In this document: in pieces, positions 55,907-64,000 of the stretch | Layout of the letters: every line of letters starts with the position of its first letter | Numbering within the stretch: position 1 is the stretch's first letter | DNA from: Gonatopus flavifemur | Taxonomy: Eukaryota > Arthropoda > Insecta > Hymenoptera > Dryinidae | Direction: 5' to 3' | Assembly: GCA_018340375.1 (NCBI GenBank) | Contig: JAFFJZ010000044.1 | Location: forward strand, 868,001 to 932,000 | Length of the DNA: 64,000 nt | Translations under genes and position numbers: made by a program | The notes under the pieces: generated by a model | Database searches by the model: none | Told to the model about the DNA's origin: nothing | What the model saw: only the letters and a program-made list of their open reading frames with translations

Positions 55907-57260
55907 ATGGAGACTTCATTATCACCTGCGGATAAGGGAGATGGGGATCAAAAGGGGAGGAAAAATGATGAGAAGAAGAAGGGAAAGAAAAAGAGTGGTG
56001 GTGAGAATGGCGATACTAGTGATGATGAGCGAATGAGTCAAACGAGTGGAACGGGTGTGGGAAGTATGACTGAGGGAGCGGGTGTGGATGGGAATGTGTC
56101 GAAAAGGAAGGAAAGGAAGAGAGTGAAAGGGAATGGGAATGGAAGTGGGAGTGATAAAGGGAATGAATGTGTGATTGAATCCGAATTTGAGAAAATGAAA
56201 ACGATAGGTGATGGTGTGAGAAATTTCGTGTTCGATGAACGTAATAAGGTGACGAAGCCACAGAGTGCGTATTTACTGTCAAAAGTCGCGGAGTATGAGT
56301 GTGTGCTAGGGAAATTGCTGTGTGAAAATGAGGAACTGAAAGGAGCGCTTGAAGAAAGTAAAAAGTGTAATAGTATGCTGGTGGAAATGTGTGAAAGGGA
56401 GGAAGCGACAGAATGAACGAGAGAATGAGAGGCAGACTGAGCGTATGAATGTGTGTGAAGCGAGTGATGCGAGTGTGACGAAGGATGTTATGAGGCGTGA
56501 ATCCGGAGTGTTGGGCGTGGGTGATATGAGTGTGTGTGAGCCAGGAGTGTCTGGTGTGCAAGGAATGACGAATGGACAAGTGAAGATGAAAGTTATGAAG
56601 CGTGTTAGACCGGGATTGGATGTGAGAGTGAAAGCCGTAAGGAAAATAAAGACTGGAGGTATTGCTATTGAAATGGCGAGTGAGAGTGACCTAAAAAGAC
56701 TGGAAGAATGTGGAAGATTTGAGGATGCAGGATTAGTTGTGGATGTGCCGCAGAGAATTGAACCTAAAATAAAAGTGTTTGACGTGCCAAATGGAATGAC
56801 TGGTGGAAGATTGTTGACAGAATTGTATGAAACAAATTTGAAGGATGTATGTGGAATGGATGAATTTGAGCAGAAAGTGAGGATAGTGAGTAGAGAAGGC
56901 AAGAAAGGTGAATCGAAAGGGAATGTTGTAGTTGAAGTTGGGCAAAGGATGAAGGAATGTCTGGTGAAAGCGGGGAAAGTATATATCGAATGGCTGGCTT
57001 TGAAAGTGAGAGGGTGTGACGTTGTGAGTAGGTGTTATGCGTGTTTTGGCTACGGCCACCAGTTGAAAGAATGTAAGACTGCAAGATTATGTATGAAGTG
57101 TGGTGAGAAGAGGCATTCGGGGGAAGAATGTAGACGGAATGAATGCTGTGTGAATTGCGAAGTGAAAGGAGGCAGATCGGATCACTCCGTGATGTCTCCG
57201 GCGTGTCCAGAGTATGTGAGAATGAGAGAAAGAATGATGTCAAGGATGGATGATGGCTGA
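55907..57260 (+). pseudogene. LINE ORF1 (gag-like, CCHC knuckles), frameshifted
   Basis: The start METSLSPADKG opens a lysine- and glycine-rich segment, then a coiled-coil-like helix (SAYLLSKVAEYECVLGKLL), and ends in a stop at 56416. A second frame, 56349-57260, overlaps and continues with the RNA-binding region (KVMKRVRPGLDVRVKAV) and three zinc knuckles near the C terminus (CYACFGYGHQLKEC, CMKCGEKRHSGEEC, and a C-C-x2-C...H form). One indel between about 56350 and 56412 explains the break; a programmed frameshift is possible but no slippery site was identified. ORF1 protein packages the LINE RNA. It ends in an overlap with the ORF2 start. Confidence 0.85.
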
Positions 57261-59035
57261 AAGACGAATGAATGTAATACAGATGAATTGTGCGCGTGGG
57301 TATAATGTCATGTGTGATTTGGGTGTGATGTTACGAGAGAATGGTGTGGATGTAGCGTTGTTGCAGGAACCGTGTGTTATGAGAGAAGGTGTGAAAGGAT
57401 TGCTTGGTGATATGCGTGTGATTTGTGCGAATGATAATCTGATGAGCGCGGTTGTTGTATGTGACAATAGTTTGGATGTGATGGCAGTGGATGGATGTGT
57501 GGCAGAGTATGGTGTGTGTGTATGGATGAGGGATGGATTCAGGGAGTCTTACGTATGCTCCGTATACTGTCGGCCGAGCCTACCGTTGGATCCGATGCTG
57601 CGGTATATGGAGAGTGTGTTGGAAAGAGTGAATGGGAAACCATTGTCAATAGGTATGGATGCGAATGCTGTGTCCCATCTGTGGTATAGTAAGTATCACG
57701 CTGGTGGTCGGGATAGGAAAGTGCGGGGTGATCTCCTGGAGGCTTTTCTCACGGAGAATCGCCTCAGCGTCCTAAACCGGCCTAGTGACTACTATACCTA
57801 CAGTGGGACCAGTGGAGCGAGCGATATTGATGTGAGTGTGGCCAATGATGCATGGATGGAGTGTGAATGGAAGTGGGAGGTAAAACCGGATTGGGGATTG
57901 AGTGATCACAGTATGATAATGATGCGATTTGAATGGAATGTGAGTGAGAGCGACAGATTGAGTGTGAAAGAGATGGGAGTGAGATTGAAGAGTAAGAGTA
58001 TGGATGACGATGAGCGAGGGTGGTACGAGAATAGATTTGGAGACGAAGCGTGTGGATATGGTTTGGGAGAGTATGAAAGGCTGGCTGCGAATGAGAGAGT
58101 GCGATTGCTGAGTGAGTGGATTACCGAGGTGAATGACGAGTGCATAGGACGGATACGAACGGAGAATAGTTTAAAAAGAAGAGTTACGTGGTGGAATGAA
58201 GGATTGTTTGTATTGAGGAGAGAGGTGAGAGGAAGGAGAAGGAATATGCAAAGGGCGAGAAGGAGAATGTATAAGGAGAGGAATCAGGAGAGTGGAGCTA
58301 GGTTTTGTGGTAAAAAAGACGAGTTCCTGGAGAAAATGAAGGAATATCAGAATGAAATTAAGGAATGTAAGGAACGGGACTGGAGAGAGTATGTTGGTAA
58401 AGAAGGGAATAAAAACCCCTGGGGAGGTGTGTATAGGATATGCATGAGGAAAAGGGAGAAAGAAGTGATAAGTGCGATTAGAGTGAAAGGAAGAATGACT
58501 GAGGGATGGAGTGATACGATGAATGCGATGTTGGGTACGTTTTTCCCCGAGGGAGAGAATGAGGTGAGTATGGATGAGGCCAGGAATGAATGTGAGAATG
58601 ATGTGAGAACGGTGGAAGAGCTGCATGAAAGTGAAATAGAGTGTGCAATTAAGAAAATGAGGAAGCGAAAAGCTCCGGGTATGGATGGGATAACGGCTGA
58701 GATGATCATGAGAGTGTGGAGAGCGCACCCGGAATTTGTGTGTTGTATGTATGATGGGTGTATGAATGAGAGAATATTTCCGAAGGTGTGGAAGGGAGCT
58801 AATGTGTGTGTGCTGTTGAAAGCCCCGGACAAGGACAGGGGTGAGGCTAGGTCGTATGGACCAATTAGCCTCCTGCCTTGCCTGGGGAAAGTGTATGAAA
58901 GAATATTGGTGAATCGGTTGGATGGATGTATTAATGCGAATGGAGGATTGAATGATAGACAGTATTGATTTAGGAAAGGAATGTCGACAGAGGATGCATG
59001 GGCCAGATTCAAGGAGTGTGTGAATGGAAGTATGG
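57250..59035 (+). pseudogene. LINE ORF2, endonuclease and start of reverse transcriptase
   Basis: ORF2 starts MMAERRMNVIQMNCARG. Residues about 8-230 are the APE-type endonuclease that nicks the target (VALLQEPCV, IGMDANAVS, SDIDVSVAND, WGLSDHSMI). The RT begins near 58660 with KRKAPGMDGITAEM, then YGPISLLPCLGKVYERIL, where the family RPISLL block has Gly for Arg. A UGA at 58966-58968 replaces the Gly of QYGFRKG, and the frame then continues unchanged (FRKGMSTEDAWARF) to the insertion at 59036. The gene resumes at 60773. Confidence 0.9.
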
Positions 59036-60772
59036 TGTCACGTGACAAATGCACGTACAAGTGGAAAAGGGAAGGAATGCACGCATAAGCCGAGAGCCTT
59101 AGCGAATTGGGCATTGATTAGGAACATGGGTATTCGATACACGAGTCAGCTGTCATTTCCTCGGGGCACACACGGTATCTGTAAACTAGGATAAGACTAA
59201 TTCTTTTGGGGATGTTTTTGGTATTTTTCATGGAGGTCGGCGATGAAATCTTACGGATCGACGAAAAGCGAGAAAGCTGGAATCACGGTTAAGTTGAGAT
59301 CGACGAAGCATGGAATAAGAGTGAGGAATCAACATTGATTGCTGGAACAATAATAGACGGTGGACGATGGCATACACAACGGGTGTATCTTACAGGCGAA
59401 TCTCTTCGGTCGTCTATGGAACTCCATCGAAAGAGAATCCTCCGTCGCTTCGAATCGGAGACATCGAAGGAGACTCTTATGAATCATCAAACCGATGATG
59501 ACGCAATTACATTCCCGAATCGGGGTTTTATTTGAATTAGTGGACGGATCTCATCAATTCTGTTGTTTTGAATAGTTGCGGATCCGTTCGTATCTTATAC
59601 TCGACAACACACTATATTGATTGGCGAGAATGCTACTATTGTTTTGCTCTTGTTTTCCACCTTGACTAAGGGGTTCACTTTGACGGCATGAATAACCGTT
59701 TATCCGTCGTCTGTACATATTGTATATGTAGTTTCATCTATATAAATCTATATATTCAAGATCTTCACCCGTGTATATATATGGATGGCTAATATCGCAG
59801 ATCCTAGTATAAGAACATTTGTAACGAAAAATGGTTAATTGAGTATCGCCACGCGCAGCCGCTGTTGTCGAGCGACGAACGAGGCCGCTGACGGCGCGAG
59901 GGGTCGTCACTCGTGTCTCGAATTTTTCCAGGCAAACACGTACCTAGCGTGCAAGAGGAAATTAAGAGTAATAACGTGGTTCGAAAGGAACAGCGACGGT
60001 TACGGTGAGTGGGTGCATTCCACATCTTCTGTGAGGAAATAGTGTGAATTGTCCACGTTCTTAGTGTAGCGATAAATTCTGTCGGCCGAAAGAAAGCCCG
60101 TGTGTGTCCCTCGAGGCAAATATCGATAACTGTGCCATCGCGTGTGAACTCCGTCGGGATTATCGCGTGGCTCTACGGCGAAACGTTTGGTGAAGAAAAT
60201 TATAGTGGAGATATTAGATTCGTCCCGACGGGGTTGACGTCGCGGTCAGCCGAATTGGTTGTAGTGTGGTCCGACGTACCCAACCGGCGTCGAATTCACA
60301 TATGTTTCTTTTTCCCCCTTGTGACGCTGTGTAGTGATAGTTTCCACGATTAAGTTGCGGGAGCCCTATCGTCATTTCTGTCGGACGCAGACGTGTATAG
60401 TAGAGTTACGGTCTCCCTCGCGTGTTTGTAACGAGGAGTTCGTGAATGAGGCCTTAACTTTGTGAGCTCAAATACAGTTCATCTCACGCAAAGTACTTCG
60501 AGTTTTAAAATTCTTCTGTGACGCGTGTGTGGTCGACCCTTATCCTGCCCCTCTACCCGAAACGAGCTTCCGGACAAGTCGTTCACGCGAATTCCGTGTT
60601 TTCCCCATCCCTGGTCAGCTGGGGCGTGCCCCTTCAATTTTGTGTGTGCTTGTTGTTGGAATTCTGTTTCAGGAAATCTTGTACGGAGAATTTCGTCCCC
60701 TCAAGTCCGAGATTGGCGCTCAACCACCTTGATAAAAATTCGAGTCGCCATTGTAGCGGCAAATACGCTATA
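59036..60772. mobile_element. 1.74-kb LTR-like insertion in LINE ORF2
   Basis: ATGG lies at 59032-59035 and again at 60773-60776, and removal restores the RT frame between NGSM and DEEYVAVIS. The insert starts TGTCACGTGAC and ends ACGCTATA, so it has TG at the left but not CA at the right. It contains TATATAAAT-like words near 59743 and no coding motif. A solo LTR with 4-bp TSD is the best guess; the right end may have mutated, or the type may be different. Confidence 0.65.
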
Positions 60773-62173
60773 ATGGATGAGGAATATGTGGCTGTGATTA
60801 GTGTGGATTTTCAAGGTGCGTTCGATAATTTGGGATGGAAGGGAATTTTGGAAAAGATTGAAAGAATTGGATGTAATGAATTGGATGTATGGAAGGATTA
60901 TTATAATGAGAGACGAGTGACAGCGATGAGTGTGAATGAGACAGTGTCCAGGCCGGTCACGAGGGGATGCCCGCAGGGGTCCATAAGTGGTCCGGTGCAC
61001 TGGACACTGGCGATGGATGATTTATTGCGTGAGTTGGAAGAAAAAGGGTGTGAGACATGTGCGTATGCTGATGATATGAATGTCATATTGAAAGGATCTA
61101 GTAGGAGGGAATTGGAGATACGAGGGAGTGAATGGATGAGAGTGATATGTGAGTGGGGTGAAAGAAATGGATTGTGTGTTTCTGAGAAGAAGACTGCGTG
61201 CCTGATGATGAAAGGTCAGTTTGATAGGAATAGAATGCCTGATGTGAGAGTGCGTGGACGGAAGCTGGTATGGGTCAAGGAAATGAAGTGGTTGGGAGTG
61301 AATGTGGAGGAGAGGATGAGGTTTAGAAAGCATTCGAGTGCTGTAAAAGTGGAAATGGGAAGTGTGGTGGGAATGTTGAGGAGATTGCTGAGAAAAGAAT
61401 GGGGTTTGAGAAGGAAGTCAGTGAGAATTTTATATGTTGGGTTGATGAGTGCGTGTGCATTGTATGGGTCTGTTGCGTGGGAAGAGTGCCTGAAATATGA
61501 GATATATAAGAGGATGCTTGGGGTAAGTGAAAGAGTTGCAATGTATGCCTGTTCAAGCGTGTGTCGGACAGTTTCGAATGAAGGGATGCCTGTGCTGATG
61601 GGTGAGTTGCCGTGGGTGTATGAGGCTAGAAGGCATGCGATTGTGTATAGGATGAGAAAAGGATGGGTAATGGATGAGGGAAGGGATTTGGTTAGTGTGG
61701 AAGAAGGAAAGAGACTGGGTGTGAAGGCGTGTGTGAATGTTGTTAGAGAGAGAATGTATGAATTGTGGCAGAATGAGTGGGATGTGAGTGAGAAAGGTAG
61801 GACGCTCTATGAATGGATTAGGGATGTGAGAATGGTGAAGGAGTGTAAGTGGTTTGATCCGTGTCTGGAAATGGGATATCTCATGACCGGACACGGGAGT
61901 ATCGATGAGTTTTTGTATGCAAGGGGGTTAGCGGAGTCCCCGGAGTGTATATGTGCAGGTGGTGTGGAAGGATGGAGGCATGTGATGGATGAATGTGTGA
62001 TGTATGAGGATTTACGTGAGGAGGTAAGAACGGATGTAGGTATGGATGGAAATGGTAGGATACGTGTGGATGGAATTTGGGAGTGTAAGGAAAAATTTGA
62101 GAGTATGAATGTGTATGCGAAACGTGTGTTTGGAAGGAGGCGTGTGAGAATGAATGAGATGAGGGATGAATGA
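60773..62173 (+). pseudogene. LINE ORF2, rest of reverse transcriptase and C-terminal zinc knuckle
   Basis: The frame resumes with VAVISVDFQGAFDNLGW (RT motif A, catalytic Asp), TRGCPQGSISGPV (motif B) and CAYADDMNVIL (motif C, Y-A-D-D). After the thumb come the long R1-type C-terminal region and a cysteine-histidine knuckle (CICAGGVEGWRHVMDEC). It ends MNEMRDE with a stop at 62171-62173. This half has no stops or frameshifts. The open frame also runs back into the insert, but residues before about 60773 are not part of the LINE. Confidence 0.92.
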
Positions 62174-62848
62174 AGTGTGAGGCCTAGTGCCTCGGTGATC
62201 GCAGGGGGGATTCCAGGAAGGTGAAAGGGAAGGCTTCCTAATGCGGGTTGCTGGACCGATTTCTGCTGGATCCTTTGGGAGGTGGCGTACCCACCAACCC
62301 GAATCGCAGGCCGACCAGAGCCGATGGGGGCAGGACCAGCAATCTGGTATTGGCTAGCAGAGGGAGAAGTCCTGCTGGCCACGAAGGGTGTAACCGTTTG
62401 ACCCTAACACGGTACCCGCGGGGACCGGGATGCCCCTGGGGGGTTCGATTCCCCCTAGCCCGGTCATGGGAAGGCCCACGTAAGGTGGTGAAATCGCGGG
62501 GGCAGTGGTTTACGGCTACATGCTGGCCAGACGGCCCCGACGGGGCTGTCGACGTGTGAGTTGCGGTCTCAACTCGGGAACCAGCCTGCATAGCTGGTAG
62601 GGTTTTGGAAAGTGACCTCCCTCGACCAGTAGGGCGCTGATGGGGCCCGCAACCCCCTGAAGCACACTGGGAGGTCCTGGGTCTCAATGACCGGGGGCCG
62701 CGCCTGACCCTGCGTTAAGTGGTCCGTAACTCCACTCCCGAGCCGTTGAGGCGGGAAGGGATCGTGGAGCTATGACGGAGGGGGTTACGTATGAGTGCGG
62801 GTAGAAGCCCACTAAGGGCCGGGTACCGCACCTAAAATATTTGGATGA
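62174..62848 (+). other. LINE 3' untranslated region
   Basis: GC-rich (for example GGACCGGGATGCCCCTGGGG near 62420), clearly unlike the AT-rich flanks, and ending CCTAAAATATTTGGATGA just before the TSD. The frames on both strands here are not genes. Confidence 0.8.
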
Positions 62849-62862
62849 ATCTCTGTCAAAAC

Positions 62863-64000
62863 ATAGCCGAAAGATTTTATTCTGCCACTGGTGTTTATTG
62901 TCTCGTCGTATCTACTTTCCATCGATGAACCACCATCACTCAACGGTCGATCTCGATCCACAGTGAAACATCGTGGACAACCGTGCCAATAACACCCATG
63001 AATTGAAATACATATTTTAAGCCCGTTTCCTGATCTTCAAAATAACCATCTACAAGTATGCCTTCCGGTATACGGTACTCACGATCGCGAGCAGCGGATT
63101 GAATGTGACAACCACGTGTGTGTTCAATCCACGACAACCATCCACAAGCTTTACGAGAAAAATTTTGTGCACATCTATACCCGTTTTCAGGAATAATTCC
63201 AATGGTCTCTTCTTTTGAGTAATTTTTTCTGAAAACCTTAGAACAAGCTGAAGCGACTGTAATGCTTTCTGTAAGCGGACAAACATTACCGCAATCCAAG
63301 AACATTTTTCGAAAAACAATGCATGCTTCACGTAGAATTTCCACATCTTTTCGACAGTAGTTGAATATTTCTTTTCGAAAATCAAGAATCTAATCGGCGT
63401 TCGTTTTTTTCTCATGATACCATTCCAAAAACTCTCCACGTTCAACTGTTTTCATGGTGTCAAGCATGTAAAATTCGATAGATGGTGATGATCGAGTGTA
63501 ATTTTGATTTTCTGGAGCATTGAAAAGGTGGGGAAATATCTCTCTTTCGGAACCACCAGGTAGATCGAAAGCTTTTGGAAGGTTGTTCAAGGCCATGGGA
63601 ACCCATTTTCATCCGCAGGATTTTAGTCCCGTTAGGTATTAAACTGAGGATATGAATCGCGTTTCTGCCCCATCAAATATTCCAATATAAATTGAGCGTC
63701 GTAGCCTTTAGCATTATGTGCTATACATACGATTTACGAAAAAATTCGTTTTTGTTGAAAAATCAATTCGATAAACTGTTGAATAGGATTTCAACCAAAA
63801 ACATATTCACGCACGCCGCAATAATCACATTTTATCATGATATTGGGTTCATTGATACAATATGTGCAAATTCTCTGTACCACACAATGACTAGGTACAT
63901 GCAGACGGGTATTTTGGTCGCCTTTGACATTTCGATCTCGTTGCGTTCCGATATCATAGAAAATGAACATAACTGGTTGTCGTAAATCTCTATGTTTGAG
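62863..64000 (-). pseudogene. Polinton/Maverick-type DNA polymerase B, exonuclease part (runs off the window)
   Basis: On the minus strand, from the window edge, come an exonuclease I-like FIFYDIGTQRD, a cysteine cluster (C-x2-C...C-x2-C), exonuclease II-like IAHNAKGYDAQFILEYL, FPHLFNAPENQNYT and YCRKDVEILREACIVFR (exonuclease III). ITVASACSKVF and GWLSWIEHTRGCHIQSAARD follow, then VFQFMG, where a one-base loss shifts the frame before the expected YWHGCPRCF block. Stops interrupt near 63810, 63640 and 63390. The gene continues beyond the LINE at 55404. The 5' end is outside the window. Confidence 0.85.

Larger units (their letters stand above)
55405..62848 (+). mobile_element. R1-clade LINE, full length, inserted in the PolB gene
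   Basis: ATCTCTGTCAAAAC is present at 55391-55404 and 62849-62862, a 14-bp TSD. Removing 55405-62848 and one TSD copy rejoins the PolB reading frame. The element has a GC-rich 5' region (55405-55906), ORF1, ORF2 overlapping it by about 11 bases, and a GC-rich 3' region (62174-62848) without a long poly(A). Without the LTR-like insertion at 59036-60772 it is about 5.7 kb, normal for the clade. R1-clade elements often target specific sites; here the target is inside a mobile-element gene. Confidence 0.95.

Noticed and set aside
55649..56036. ORFs in the GC-rich LINE 5' region and the 3' region (62238-62687)
   Set aside because: Untranslated regions of the LINE; both strands are open through high GC, and ORF1 starts at 55907.
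56016..59114. Long antisense ORFs rich in His, Ser, Thr and Leu across the LINE
   Set aside because: They are shadows of ORF1/ORF2, open because the sense strand is poor in C; no domain is seen.
60518..60772. N-terminal part of the 551-residue ORF at 60518-62173
   Set aside because: It lies inside the LTR-like insertion; the LINE reading resumes only at 60773.

Overview
The window is AT-rich eukaryotic DNA, almost certainly from an arthropod and probably an insect. The evidence is its element repertoire: a Ty3/gypsy element with insect-style gag-protease-RT, an R1-clade LINE with two ORFs, two mariner transposases, two Helitrons, a Polinton/Maverick-type protein-primed DNA polymerase B and many foldback or TA-flanked miniature elements. 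A hymenopteran is plausible but not shown. I recognise no ordinary host gene. The window reads as an accessory, transposon-dense region in which elements sit inside elements, and many insertions can be placed to the base from target-site duplications (TSDs).

Region 1-16.3 kb. A 2.5-kb element with TG...CA ends and a 5-bp TSD lies at 1072-3601. From about 15.9 kb down to 4.66 kb runs a decayed gypsy element on the minus strand. Its protease is split by an 8.1-kb foldback element (F, 6798-14896) whose arms carry 173-bp tandem repeats. F holds a second foldback element at its centre (X1, 8764-13615), and X1 in turn holds an inverted copy of the 2.5-2.7-kb element (10577-13275).

Region 16.3-37.6 kb. 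Two decayed Helitrons lie on the plus strand. Helitron 1 (16.9-23.9 kb) is split by a second X copy (X2, 17452-19531), which supplies the empty site for the insertion in X1, and by a 747-bp solo LTR. Helitron 2 (31.9-37.6 kb) is split by a mariner with an intact transposase ORF and by a 111-bp miniature element. Between the Helitrons are a TTAA-flanked inverted-repeat element, a perfect-looking 224-bp tandem duplication and simple repeats.

Region 37.6-53.8 kb. A 3.7-kb palindrome carries two further inverted-repeat elements in one arm. It is followed by a GC-richer minus-strand ORF with an arginine-rich start (capsid-like, unproven), a gypsy LTR with a readable primer-binding site, a 0.28-kb hexanucleotide array, a mariner transposase with Asn in place of its third catalytic Asp, and a hAT/KIAA1586-like fragment.

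Region 53.8-64 kb. A minus-strand PolB pseudogene is interrupted by a complete R1-clade LINE (55405-62848, 14-bp TSD). The LINE's reverse transcriptase is interrupted by a 1.7-kb LTR-like insertion. Most genes here carry stops or frameshifts. The main exceptions are the mariner ORF at 34267-35316 and the Helitron 1 helicase ORF.
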